Positions 32,637 through 41,134 of a stretch of 64,000 nucleotides of DNA are shown here, one piece after another. Within the stretch, counting starts at the first letter, position 1; every line of letters begins with the position of its first letter. The stretch comes from Gammaproteobacteria bacterium (GTDB taxonomy: Bacteria > Pseudomonadota > Gammaproteobacteria > UBA6429 > Thiohalophilaceae): positions 62,001 through 126,000 of the forward strand of contig WGLP01000007.1 of NCBI GenBank assembly GCA_016125505.1. The letters are read 5' to 3'. Under the pieces are notes generated by a model, which worked only from the letters and a program-made list of their open reading frames with translations, was not told the origin of the DNA and ran no database searches. The position numbers and the translations under genes were made by a program.

Positions 32637-33440
32637 TCAGCGACCGAGTTTGTGCGCGGCGCGGCGCATCGATGCGGTTTTCAGATAAGCGCCGTTTTCT
32701 TCCGCGGATGTTCCCGTGAAATGCGTGAAGACATCATCCATGCTGGCATCGGGATTCCCCGTCGCGAGTTTGAGTGTGGCAGGCGTGCCGATGGCGATCA
32801 ATTTGCCCTGGCGCAGGATCGCGGCCTGGGTGCAGGAATGTTCGGCTTCTTCCATGTAGTGCGTGGTGAAAAAGATCGTGGTGCCGTATTCGGCGCGTAA
32901 CTGATCGATATGATTCCAGACGGAGTCGCGCGCAACCGGATCCAGCCCTACCGTCGGTTCGTCGAGGAACATGAGCCGGGGGTGATGCAACATGGCCTGT
33001 GCGATCTCGAGGCGACGGATCATACCGCCGGAATAGGCCTTGACCATCTTGTCCTTGTGTTCGGTCAGGTTCATGAATTCCAGGCTCTCGCGAATACGCT
33101 GCTCGCGTTGCGCGCGTGGAATGTCGTAGAGGCTGGCGAAGACGCGCAGGTTTTCATAACCCGTCAATTCGCCGTCTGCGGACAGCGCTTGCGGTACATA
33201 ACCAATCAGGCGCCTGACCTCGGCGGCTTGCTGCACGACATCGAATCCGCCGACGCTGGCGGAACCGGAGGAGGGTGCCAGCAGGGTGGTGAGCATCTTG
33301 ATCAGGGTGGTTTTACCGGAGCCGTTGCGCCCCAGTAATCCGAACACCTCACCTGACGCTACCGAGAGGCTGAGTGCGTCAACGGCGACGATATCTTTAA
33401 ACCGGCGGGTGAGTGTTGCGGTGGATAAAATGAATGACAT
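32637..33440 (-). CDS. ABC transporter ATP-binding protein (DrrA-like)
   Basis: 267 residues. Walker A GRNGSGKTT, Q-loop in GYVPQALSAD, signature YSGGMIRRLEIAQAM, Walker B LMFLDEPTVGLDP, and switch His in TTHYMEEAEH. A short C-terminal extension carries a DUF4162-like end. The start at 33440 (MSFILSTATLTRRF) is preferred because the open frame further upstream reads through a non-conserved basic segment. Gives energy to the permease at 31830-32612. Confidence 0.93.
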   Translation of the reverse strand: MSFILSTATLTRRFKDIVAVDALSLSVASGEVFGLLGRNGSGKTTLIKMLTTLLAPSSGSASVGGFDVVQQAAEVRRLIGYVPQALSADGELTGYENLRVFASLYDIPRAQREQRIRESLEFMNLTEHKDKMVKAYSGGMIRRLEIAQAMLHHPRLMFLDEPTVGLDPVARDSVWNHIDQLRAEYGTTIFFTTHYMEEAEHSCTQAAILRQGKLIAIGTPATLKLATGNPDASMDDVFTHFTGTSAEENGAYLKTASMRRAAHKLGR

Positions 33441-33881
33441 TATGTCGTTCCGGAAGATAAGAGAGTGATGCCGGGTCGGGCGTGACCCGAGTGTGCAGAT
33501 AGAGTTTGTATATCTATGAAAGTTGCATCGCACTCACAATATATGCATTCATGTTATTCGTGGTTTGCTGCGAAGCGCGCACTGAGCAATTCCATAATTA
33601 TTATGGTGTAATGCCGAGGCGAGGTTGCTAACGTGCGCAATTCACTGCGCAGTCCACACTGTTTGCAGCATTATCCGGTGTGTGACCAAATTCCCATTTC
33701 TGTATAGGTTCGGTCAAACCCCTGTGCTAAAGTAGGATCGAATTTCTCATAAGACTATTCGTAATAACGATCTAATGTGACTTCCAGTTCAGTGTTCGCG
33801 TTCAGTTTCGCAAGCAGTCGGGTAGAGGGTGTACATACACTGGAACGTCAATTTCAATTGCAACAAAGAGGGGAAAAAACC
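33441..33881. other. Divergent intergenic region with palindrome
   Basis: 440 bases between the ABC operon (minus) and the lipoprotein gene (plus). It contains a CCATAAT-t-ATTATGG palindrome at 33592-33606 and a CGGGTC...GACCCG inverted repeat near 33474, both possible operators. No gene or RNA recognised. An in-frame TTG/GTG-rich open frame from 33777 is treated as leader, because the real protein begins at the lipoprotein signal at 33882. Confidence 0.45.
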
Positions 33882-34793
33882 ATGAATAAGAAATCGATTG
33901 CCTGGGCGTTTATCAGCGCATTGCTTATCAGCGGATGTGGCGGTGGGGGCAGTGGCGGAAGCGGTGGCAGCACTGGTGGGGGCACCTCCGGGATTACCCT
34001 GAATACTGCGCCGACGGCGAAGCTGGCAGGTTCGCAACCTAATGCGAATAGCTTGGCGAATGAGATCAATTCCGATACGCAGGACCTGATTTCTGCAGCC
34101 AGCTCACAAAGCACAGCAGGGGCTATCGGTATTTACAATCTGCGGCCGGCGGATACTTCAGGCAGTGGTTCCTGCGCAGCGCTCGGTACTGGAGGATCAG
34201 GTACGTACAGCTATACCACGAATTACACATCGGCGTTGACTGCGGGTGTTTATTTTATTGTTACCTACAACAGTTGTACGTATACAAACGGTACCTACAC
34301 TTATGTCGTCAATGGAAGCATGACCTTTACCTACACGCGTTATACTAGCGCGACCGATTACGCAGTTAGCGTCCAGTACAGCAATGTTTCCAGTTCCATT
34401 AGCGATTCCGCCTCCAGCCTGAACTACAGCTATGGTCCCTACAATGCCACATATAATTACGATTACACTAATGGTGTAATCACCACCTCAACCACGCTGA
34501 ACAATGGCGGCGCCACAAACATTTCCGGCAGCGGCCTTTCTACAAGTGGTAATAACATCACGATTATTTCCGCGACCTATGTCTATAACTCCTCGAGTGC
34601 AGGCGGTGTGGTCAAGGTGGTGTTCGACAACTGGACCTACGACAGCAGTGTCGGCCATGCGACCAGTGGCTCGATCACGGTTACCGGTGCGAACGGGGAT
34701 TACGTGCAGATCGTGGCAAACGGGACCAGCTATACCGTGACGTACAACATTAACGGCGCGAACAGCGCGTTCATGGTGAATTTCACATCATGA
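33882..34793 (+). CDS. Tyr/Thr/Ser/Asn-rich lipoprotein
   Basis: 303 residues. Signal peptide with lipobox LISGC (mature N-terminus Cys20), immediately followed by a Gly/Ser linker (GGGGSGGSGGSTGGG). From residue about 110 the protein is strikingly rich in Tyr, Thr, Ser and Asn with alternating strands (SYTTNYTSALTAG, TYNSCTYTNGTYTYVVNGS, YTRYTSATDYAVSVQYSN, YNATYNYDYTNG), probably a beta-sheet stack such as seen in surface adhesins. Two Cys (GSCAALG, NSCTY) may bond. The ATG has GAGGGG eight bases upstream. Outer-membrane surface location is inferred. A terminator follows at 34828. Confidence 0.82.
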   Translation: MNKKSIAWAFISALLISGCGGGGSGGSGGSTGGGTSGITLNTAPTAKLAGSQPNANSLANEINSDTQDLISAASSQSTAGAIGIYNLRPADTSGSGSCAALGTGGSGTYSYTTNYTSALTAGVYFIVTYNSCTYTNGTYTYVVNGSMTFTYTRYTSATDYAVSVQYSNVSSSISDSASSLNYSYGPYNATYNYDYTNGVITTSTTLNNGGATNISGSGLSTSGNNITIISATYVYNSSSAGGVVKVVFDNWTYDSSVGHATSGSITVTGANGDYVQIVANGTSYTVTYNINGANSAFMVNFTS

Positions 34794-34827
34794 TATAACG
34801 CTGGGATTCGTGTAAGGTGTCCAGGAC

Positions 34828-34854
34828 AAGGCCGGGGGAACCCGGCCTTTGTTT
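34828..34854 (+). terminator. Rho-independent terminator
   Basis: AAGGCCGGG-GGAA-CCCGGCCTT stem of nine pairs at 34828-34849 followed by TGTTT. Ends the lipoprotein gene. The convergent gene on the minus strand stops at the edge of the same hairpin. Confidence 0.85.
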
Positions 34855-35797
34855 AGGTATCTTTCCCAGGCTCAACACGCCTTAACCAGATCTCGCGCCA
34901 GAAAAAACGGTTGGCCCGGGGACAGCCCCAGGCGGTACAGACATTGTTTTTGAGAAGCACGGTATTGGTCAAGGTGACCATCTGGCCGGTCTCTTCCAGA
35001 ATGATTTTGCGTAACTGGTTTTCCACCTGGAACCGCTGGCCGCAATAATCACCCATCGGGATGTCGAACAAAAGTCCACGGTTCTTGCCATGGCTATCGA
35101 GCGTTTCAGCGATTTCCTTCCTGGATTTAATCTCGATCCATTCACCGGGTTGAAGACCCAGACTGAGTGTCTCTGTTTTTTGCCGCTGGCCTGTAAGCTG
35201 ACCTCCGGTATCCATGCCCAGTAAGGCTTTTAACCTGTTTAGAAACGCGCTAACTATCTTTTTGGTAAAAGCAGCGATAGTCATTTCACCATGTAACAGA
35301 TCACGAAAGATCTTTTTGAATATTGCGAGTTTGCCTTTTGGCCGGGAGTCTTCAGGCCGAAATTCCGTTACGACGCCGGATAGCTCCGTTGATTGACAGA
35401 AATAACGTGCGCCGTGTTTTGTTTTCAATTGAGTGTTGTTTGGCGCTGCTAAAGTATCAGGAGCAGGCGACTGGCTGACTGGATGGTCACTAAGCCAGGC
35501 CTCTCGCCAGAACAGTAAACAGTCTCGCTGGCAGCCGTCATGTGCGTCGCCGCTGCAGCGGAGGTTTTCCAGAAAGATAATATCCTTGAGACCGCGAAAG
35601 CCGACACCTTCGACGCAGGTCATGGTGGGAATTGAGGATACCCGGAACGAGCGGCCGCAATAGGGCGACATTTCAGGCATGAAAGGCAGGCCATCGAGTT
35701 TCCCCTCGTCATCCAGCGTCGCCAGGATCTCCTGCTGGGCTCGGACCCATACGATCTGGCCATGGTGGAATCGTTCGCTTGCCTGCAACTGGTACAT
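34853..35797 (-). CDS. Protein with internally duplicated YCG...C...FWREAWL domain
   Basis: 314 residues, no signal peptide. It carries two copies of a domain of about 90 residues. Copy 1: QEILATLDDEGKLDGLPFMP, EMSPYCGRSFRV, ENLRCSGDAHDGCQRDC, LFWREAWL. Copy 2: KEIAETLDSHGKNRGLLFDI, MGDYCGQRFQVE, LLKNNVCTAWGCPRANRFFWREIWLRR. Four Cys positions repeat, suggesting metal or disulfide sites in each copy. A basic helical linker joins them. I recall this domain near biosynthetic clusters but know no function. It lies 124 bases downstream of the caspase-fold protease on the same strand, in an AT-rich block, so probably part of that locus. Confidence 0.7.
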   Translation of the reverse strand: MYQLQASERFHHGQIVWVRAQQEILATLDDEGKLDGLPFMPEMSPYCGRSFRVSSIPTMTCVEGVGFRGLKDIIFLENLRCSGDAHDGCQRDCLLFWREAWLSDHPVSQSPAPDTLAAPNNTQLKTKHGARYFCQSTELSGVVTEFRPEDSRPKGKLAIFKKIFRDLLHGEMTIAAFTKKIVSAFLNRLKALLGMDTGGQLTGQRQKTETLSLGLQPGEWIEIKSRKEIAETLDSHGKNRGLLFDIPMGDYCGQRFQVENQLRKIILEETGQMVTLTNTVLLKNNVCTAWGCPRANRFFWREIWLRRVEPGKDT

Positions 35798-35921
35798 GGG
35801 ATATAGGTTACTCGCCTCGGCGGAAAAAGTCAGTCAGTTGATTACATATGATGTGGAAGGCGTTAAAAGGCAAGGATTCGACAGGCAGTAGCCGGGGTTT
35901 ATGGCCTGTTTCTGAAAATAT

Positions 35922-37373
35922 CTAAATTCTTGTGTCTTCACAATTGAGCAGTCGGCGATATTCCGCCTTCTGCGAATCCGACGCGTAGCTGTTAAATAAT
36001 TCCAGGGTGCGGCCTAATTTTCTCATGCGCAGGATTTTTAACATCTGCGCCAGCTCACGCCGGGTATTCAAAAACCGGGTCTCCAGTACAGCATCCTTGT
36101 TCTGATTCTTTACCAAATCAGGATAAGATTTGTGATTCTTAATATAGAGATTTATTTCATTTAGCTTGTGATGGAGTAACTGACTGTATTGCGCCGTGTA
36201 TGGCAAATCCAGTTGAGGCCATTGCCGCGAAAGGTCTTTTTTTATGGACGATTGCGCACTTTTAATCGCCCCTGCAAGGTCCCGTCTTGCACCTTCAATT
36301 TTCTCCAGTTCTGAATCCAATTGAGACATTTTTGCATTAACGCCCTGGATTAACGTATTACCCTTCCCGTTTAGATTATTTTTGGCTGCAATCTCAGATG
36401 CTATGCGCATGTACTCATTGTCTGGCTCACTGCTATTGGGGATCCATTTCAGATACCAGGGTAGCCAGTGTTCCAGGTAATCCTCGCTGGTCGAACGCGA
36501 GTAATCGACACTGAATGCATGTCCCAGTGTATACAGATGCGCCTCTCTGAGTGACACATGTCCATCGTGGTTGAGATCCGGGTTGCCAGATAGGGGTTTG
36601 CCATCAATCGTTTTACCCGAGATCGCGCTGAACAGGTAAGATGAGTAGTCTCGATAAGTATCGGTATTTACACTGGGGGTGCAACCTTCCGAAGGCAGGT
36701 CATTTCGCTGCGCGGTGAAGCCGCAAATATTGGCCTTTGTTAAACTATTTTTAGAGTTTTGCTCTTTGTACATCAGATTCGTAAATGCGCCTGAATAACA
36801 TTGGGGGAAGAGAAACCGTATTGTGCTGTCCTGCGGCGCATGTGATATCAGTTTTCCCAGTTCGGAAACCGTCAGTTTATCATCGCCCAATAAGTAGAAA
36901 TAATTGGCATTAGGGTTCTTCAGGTTGGCATTGCCATGGCCCTGGAAGATTAAGAATAATGCGTCGCCAGAACCTAGAGAACTGAAGCCGGTGTTAAGTG
37001 CATTCACTACGGACGCATGAGTAATTGGGCCAATGTTATTCTCTATCTTGCTTGAATAAAACACTTCAGAGTTCTCGCGTTGCTTACCATAGACGCGCGC
37101 CAACGGCTCATATAATAAAATATCAGGATTATTCTCTACGTGTTTGTAAACGTCCACGCCAGGCTTGTTTCCATCCGTGTACAGGATATCCGTGATTTTT
37201 GCGGAAGTATGCTGGTTAATGACATCAATGATCCATTTGGTATTGATCTCGATGGATGCCTGTGATTCGGCTGGATACGGCCCACCGCCGATGATAATGA
37301 CTTTATTAGCAGCGGAAACATACGTGCTTACGGCAAGAATGAAAATGGATACGATGGTTGACCTTGGAAACAT
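35922..37373 (-). CDS. Exported caspase-fold (clan CD) cysteine peptidase with EF-hand loop
   Basis: 483 residues. A signal peptide (STIVSIFILAVSTYVSA) precedes a C13/C14-like core: strand VIIIGGG, His146 in LFLIFQGHGNAN and Cys192 in RFLFPQCYSGAF form the catalytic dyad of clan CD. Residues 266-277 (DLNHDGHVSLRE) are an EF-hand/dockerin-type calcium loop with all ligand positions plausible. The C-terminal 170 residues are helical and charged (SQLDSELEKIEGARRDLAGA, RRELAQMLKILRMRK). It starts directly after the stop of the membrane gene, so it is translationally linked. Secreted or periplasmic. Substrate unknown; a role in processing an exported product made by the linked carbamoyltransferase system is possible. 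Confidence 0.8.
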   Translation of the reverse strand: MFPRSTIVSIFILAVSTYVSAANKVIIIGGGPYPAESQASIEINTKWIIDVINQHTSAKITDILYTDGNKPGVDVYKHVENNPDILLYEPLARVYGKQRENSEVFYSSKIENNIGPITHASVVNALNTGFSSLGSGDALFLIFQGHGNANLKNPNANYFYLLGDDKLTVSELGKLISHAPQDSTIRFLFPQCYSGAFTNLMYKEQNSKNSLTKANICGFTAQRNDLPSEGCTPSVNTDTYRDYSSYLFSAISGKTIDGKPLSGNPDLNHDGHVSLREAHLYTLGHAFSVDYSRSTSEDYLEHWLPWYLKWIPNSSEPDNEYMRIASEIAAKNNLNGKGNTLIQGVNAKMSQLDSELEKIEGARRDLAGAIKSAQSSIKKDLSRQWPQLDLPYTAQYSQLLHHKLNEINLYIKNHKSYPDLVKNQNKDAVLETRFLNTRRELAQMLKILRMRKLGRTLELFNSYASDSQKAEYRRLLNCEDTRI

Positions 37374-37811
37374 TTACGATCTTCTCGTGGCGTAGCGTGG
37401 GAGAAGCTGCACAAACTGGGTCAAAACAGACAAGAGCAGGGCGGAGACAAAAAAGAAGACAATGCCGGGGATAAATGACCTATAGATAACTATGGCAGTG
37501 ATAAGTATGAAGATATGCTTGATGATAAAACCAAAGGTCGGTCTTATTTTGTAAATATGCAATCTATACTTTTCCAGAGGCATGCTGATAATTATTGCGA
37601 CAAAAATAGACAGCGGCAGCGACGCTATCCAGTCCTGCTTAACAACACGAAGATAATGTTGTTTTGAACCATGAATGATCTCAAGTAAAAATCCGGAATT
37701 GGAGAACCACCAGTCATAAAATACCGAAACCGCCCAGAAAACAGGGAAGAACAGGCAGCTCAAGATAATGAGCTTTATCAACAACAATAATATGTAGCTA
37801 TAGGTCTTCAT
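37374..37811 (-). CDS. Small membrane protein of the carbamoyltransferase operon
   Basis: 145 residues with about four transmembrane helices (residues 6-33, 62-78, 92-112, 114-134) and a basic C-terminus PRYATRRS. No family recognised; in other bacteria carbamoyltransferases are often followed by SxtJ-type small membrane proteins, which this may resemble in role but not clearly in sequence. Its ATG overlaps the TGA of the carbamoyltransferase (ATGA at 37808-37811) and its stop abuts the next start, so all three proteins are made together. Confidence 0.75.
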   Translation of the reverse strand: MKTYSYILLLLIKLIILSCLFFPVFWAVSVFYDWWFSNSGFLLEIIHGSKQHYLRVVKQDWIASLPLSIFVAIIISMPLEKYRLHIYKIRPTFGFIIKHIFILITAIVIYRSFIPGIVFFFVSALLLSVLTQFVQLLPRYATRRS

Positions 37812-39499
37812 TTCTTAATTAAATAATTGCCTATGACGAGTTTATCGAGGCCAGTGGTGAAAAAACAGCGTATTGCCTGCAGCGGTGACTCGACAATGGG
37901 CTCATCCATAATATTGAAGCTCGTATTCAACAGCACCGGGACTCCGCTCAATTTACCGAATTCAGTCAGTAATTTATGGTAGCGCGGGTTGAGTTCTTTG
38001 CGAACGGTTTGTAATCGAGCCGTACCATCAACATGGGTTATTGCCGGGAGGACATCCCGCTTTTCTGGCAATACATGGCAGACCTTCAGCATAAAGGGGT
38101 CTTCAACGGTAAGGTCGAAATATTCATTTTTGCATTCAACGGTGGCAGAAGGGGCGAACGGACGATAGGCTTCGCGGTGCTTCACTTCGGCATTGATCTT
38201 GTCTTTCATGGTGGGCAGGGTCGGATTAGCCAGTATACTTCGATTGCCGAGGGCGCGCGGACCGATTTCCATCTTGCCCTGGAACCAGCACAGGATCTCG
38301 CCGTCATGCAACAGTTTTGCTGTAACGGCTTCTATATCATCGTGGTACTCAGCATTTAATTTGCACTCATCGAGCACACTTTTTATTTCTTCATTACTGT
38401 ATTCCGTGCCGACATAGGGATTGTCGTGAACGAATTTTCTTGGTTCATTATGTACGCCGTGCAAAACATAATAGGCTGCACCGATGGCCGTCCCGTTGTC
38501 ACCCGCTGCCGGCATGACATAAACATCGTCAAATGCGCTTTCGCGAATGACCCTGCCATTCATCACGCTATTAAGCGCAACACCACCGGCAATGATCAGA
38601 TATTTCTCCTTGGTCTTGTCTTTTAGAATTTTGGCTAATTGCAGGCAGCTTTCCTCCAATACGTGCTGAAACGCCGCGGCCACATCAAGATGATGTTTGT
38701 CAAACGGCCCGAGGCCCTTTTTGCGTGGTTTGCCAAATTCGCGATAGAACTTGTCGCTGCAGTATCCACCAGCCCAATACTGATAGGTGAAATAGGATGT
38801 ATCCACATGTATGTGACCCTCGGCATCAACGGTGATTATCCTTTCCACCTTGTCTTTGAATACCTCCGGGTCACCCATAGGTGCCAGCCCCATGGTTTTG
38901 CCCTCATCGTAACAGGGCTTGAAACCGCAAAAGTCGGTCACCGCTTCATACACAGAGCCCAATGACATGGGGAAGTAACTGGAAGAAAAGGTCTTTACTT
39001 CATTGCCATGGCCATGTCCGAGCATGGAGCTTGCCCACTCGCCAGAGCCGTCGATCGATAAAATCGCGGCGGATTCATAGGGCGACACAAAGAAGGTTCC
39101 TGCTGCATGGGTTAAATGATGCGGAATAAAATGTATTGCCGGGCGCTTGCTGCCTTGGGGCCAGGTTTTATTCACCCATGCCCGGAATTCCTTTTGTTTC
39201 CAGTAGTACAAAAGAATTTCATATTTAAAGAAAGGGACAGATTTGGGAAAGATTGATATCCCATGCACGAGCCTCTTAAACCAGTCGAGTTCGGGTTTAA
39301 CGGAAACGGCAATGGCGTCTATTTTGTCGGGAGTGATATTGGCGACTTGCAGGCAACGGTCAATGGCCTTGAACGGGAAACTGTAGGTGTGTTTTTTGCG
39401 CGTCAACCGCTCTTCTTCTATGGCAACCGTCAAAACGCCGTCCTGTACAAGACAGGCTGAAGAGTCATGATAAAAATAATTTAACCCCAGAATATTCAT
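37808..39499 (-). CDS. O-carbamoyltransferase (NodU/CmcH/TobZ family)
   Basis: 563 residues. The N-terminal Kae1-like domain has NILGLNYFYHDSSACLV, EEERLTRKKHTYSFPF, the metal-binding HHLTHAAGTFFVS and SIDGSGEWASSM. YLIIAGGVALNSVMNGRV and YVMPAAGDNGTAIGAAYY follow, and the C-terminal YrdC-like part ends with GPRALGNRSILANP, HREAYRPFAPSA and LLNTSFNIMDEPIVESP. It uses carbamoyl phosphate and ATP to carbamoylate a hydroxyl group, usually of a sugar, antibiotic or Nod factor. The acceptor here is unknown. ATG 39499 is 43 bases after the acetyltransferase-like gene. Confidence 0.93.
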   Translation of the reverse strand: MNILGLNYFYHDSSACLVQDGVLTVAIEEERLTRKKHTYSFPFKAIDRCLQVANITPDKIDAIAVSVKPELDWFKRLVHGISIFPKSVPFFKYEILLYYWKQKEFRAWVNKTWPQGSKRPAIHFIPHHLTHAAGTFFVSPYESAAILSIDGSGEWASSMLGHGHGNEVKTFSSSYFPMSLGSVYEAVTDFCGFKPCYDEGKTMGLAPMGDPEVFKDKVERIITVDAEGHIHVDTSYFTYQYWAGGYCSDKFYREFGKPRKKGLGPFDKHHLDVAAAFQHVLEESCLQLAKILKDKTKEKYLIIAGGVALNSVMNGRVIRESAFDDVYVMPAAGDNGTAIGAAYYVLHGVHNEPRKFVHDNPYVGTEYSNEEIKSVLDECKLNAEYHDDIEAVTAKLLHDGEILCWFQGKMEIGPRALGNRSILANPTLPTMKDKINAEVKHREAYRPFAPSATVECKNEYFDLTVEDPFMLKVCHVLPEKRDVLPAITHVDGTARLQTVRKELNPRYHKLLTEFGKLSGVPVLLNTSFNIMDEPIVESPLQAIRCFFTTGLDKLVIGNYLIKK

Positions 39500-39542
39500 A
39501 AAATGTGGTTCTCCCCGGCTATTATGCTGTTATGGTTTTACG

Positions 39543-40736
39543 TTATCTGGCTGTTTTGTATGAACCCAAAATATTTTTTATTACACCTAGTACACTACGT
39601 ATATATTTTTCCAGGCGCATCTTTGGGTTGTTTTTCTGAAAATTCACCCAGAATATTGAATCACCAGGCGCGGTAAAAAATCTTTTATAAGAAGAGTCTT
39701 CGTCAGGCAGCAGGTTATATGCTTCAATTCCCCTCGCGGCGCAGAAAGCCATTGCATAGAGATGCGATATATATCCCGGTTTTAATATGTTAAGTTCCAT
39801 GGCAGCGAAGCCCGTCTGCTGCATATAAGCAACGTTCTTGTAGATGTGTCCATATAAAAATCCAATATCGGTTGCTCCGCTTTTTATCGCCAGCAACAGG
39901 ATATTTCCGTTTGAAAATTCATTCCTGATGATTTCCTTATGGAAATTCACCCAGTTCTGATTCGCAAAAGAACCCGCCCGCCCCGCCTTTTCCCATCTTT
40001 TGGTATGCAGTTCGCCCATGGCATCAAAATACGTGAAGGCGTCCGCAATCGTTGCGGCGGCTGTCAAGGTAATGGCCCCAAGCTCTTTCTCGAAGTTTCT
40101 GATGGACTGGCGTAATTGGTGCCTGCTCTTGGATTTAAATTCATTAATCAGGGTCTTGAGGTCACTGAATTCCGGCTTGAGCGAAACTGTCCATTCCTTA
40201 TGGACCTTATCAATATCTAGCGAGAGCCCGGGACATGCGCTGGCGACAACTTCAAGTTGGTCCTGGGATATCGAGCTCATAGCCAATTCATCCCATGGCC
40301 TGTCCCAGGACATCAGGCATTCATAAAAACAGTTCCACGCGGATTTGGCGTATTTGTCATTGACCAGCATGCCATTGTATTGGGTTATCATATTGCAATG
40401 GTCATTCAGGTATTCATTTAACATGACCTGTTTGCTATGGATAAGACCTTTGAGCCTCTCGGCGATGGAAATCGTCAGAAAACACATGGCGACAGGTGAG
40501 TTATTTGCTTTGGCGGTGAAAAGGTAAAGTTCGGTATTCTTTTTGACTAGCCTGGCCCACGGTCCGATCCAGGACCATGTAACAAAAAAAGAAGGATTGC
40601 AGCTGAGTTCGAGCTTACGCCATAGAGATTCCACTTCGGCCGGTGCAGATATGCGGACGATTGTCCCGACGCACTCTGGGTCCCCATGACAGGAATCAAT
40701 TATGTCCTTTCCCTGGCTATCAGCGATCAGTTTCAC
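39543..40736 (-). CDS. GNAT/BioF2-type (CelD-like) acyltransferase
   Basis: 397 residues in the FemAB/BioF2 GNAT arrangement. The N-terminal lobe has PSFFVTWSWIGPWARLV and LYLFTAKANNSPVAMCFLTI. The second lobe has KSKSRHQLRQSIRNFEKELG, HTKRWEKAGRAGSF, ILLLAIKSGATDIGFLYGHIY and YISHLYAMAFCAARGIEAYNLLP. Related proteins attach acyl or aminoacyl groups in polysaccharide or cellulose pathways. GTG start at 40736, no strong ribosome-binding site. First gene of the AT-rich operon; it would act with the carbamoyltransferase on one product (inference). Unusual Cys pair CHGDPEC at the N-terminus. Confidence 0.82.
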   Translation of the reverse strand: MKLIADSQGKDIIDSCHGDPECVGTIVRISAPAEVESLWRKLELSCNPSFFVTWSWIGPWARLVKKNTELYLFTAKANNSPVAMCFLTISIAERLKGLIHSKQVMLNEYLNDHCNMITQYNGMLVNDKYAKSAWNCFYECLMSWDRPWDELAMSSISQDQLEVVASACPGLSLDIDKVHKEWTVSLKPEFSDLKTLINEFKSKSRHQLRQSIRNFEKELGAITLTAAATIADAFTYFDAMGELHTKRWEKAGRAGSFANQNWVNFHKEIIRNEFSNGNILLLAIKSGATDIGFLYGHIYKNVAYMQQTGFAAMELNILKPGYISHLYAMAFCAARGIEAYNLLPDEDSSYKRFFTAPGDSIFWVNFQKNNPKMRLEKYIRSVLGVIKNILGSYKTAR

Positions 40737-41134
40737 AACGTTTATTTTTCAATAGTTGTTTGATTAATTTTAGGCATGACAGGCGGCGTGTTCAGCGGCA
40801 CACGCAACTCATGCTTCAAATTAATTAACAACACATCCCCGCGCTTATTCAAACTACCAAAAAACCATGTCTAGTTCGAAATAGTGACTAACGTTATGTG
40901 TTCCATGGTGGCGAACAGGTAGGCCACATGTAACTATTATTGTTATGAAAAGATCTTATGAAAAAATAAATAAAAACAGAACGTTATAATATTTCCTGGC
41001 TGCACGCTCAATTTCTCCCCTGAATGAGTAAATTAAAGGAGTTTTTTTTCCGGAATTCAACCAGTTTACCCCTTCTGAGTGACGTTGGTAAGAAATGGGA
41101 TAAAAATGTGATAAATCGGGGCAGGCAGAGAAAA
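40737..41134. other. AT-rich intergenic region with candidate operon promoter
   Basis: About 400 bases without a convincing gene or RNA. On the minus strand TTGAGC (41006-41011), 17 bases, TATAAC (40983-40988) form a plausible promoter for the acetyltransferase/carbamoyltransferase operon, leaving a leader of about 240 bases. Another T-rich tract near 41041 could end transcription from the right, but no clear stem precedes it. Confidence 0.4.
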
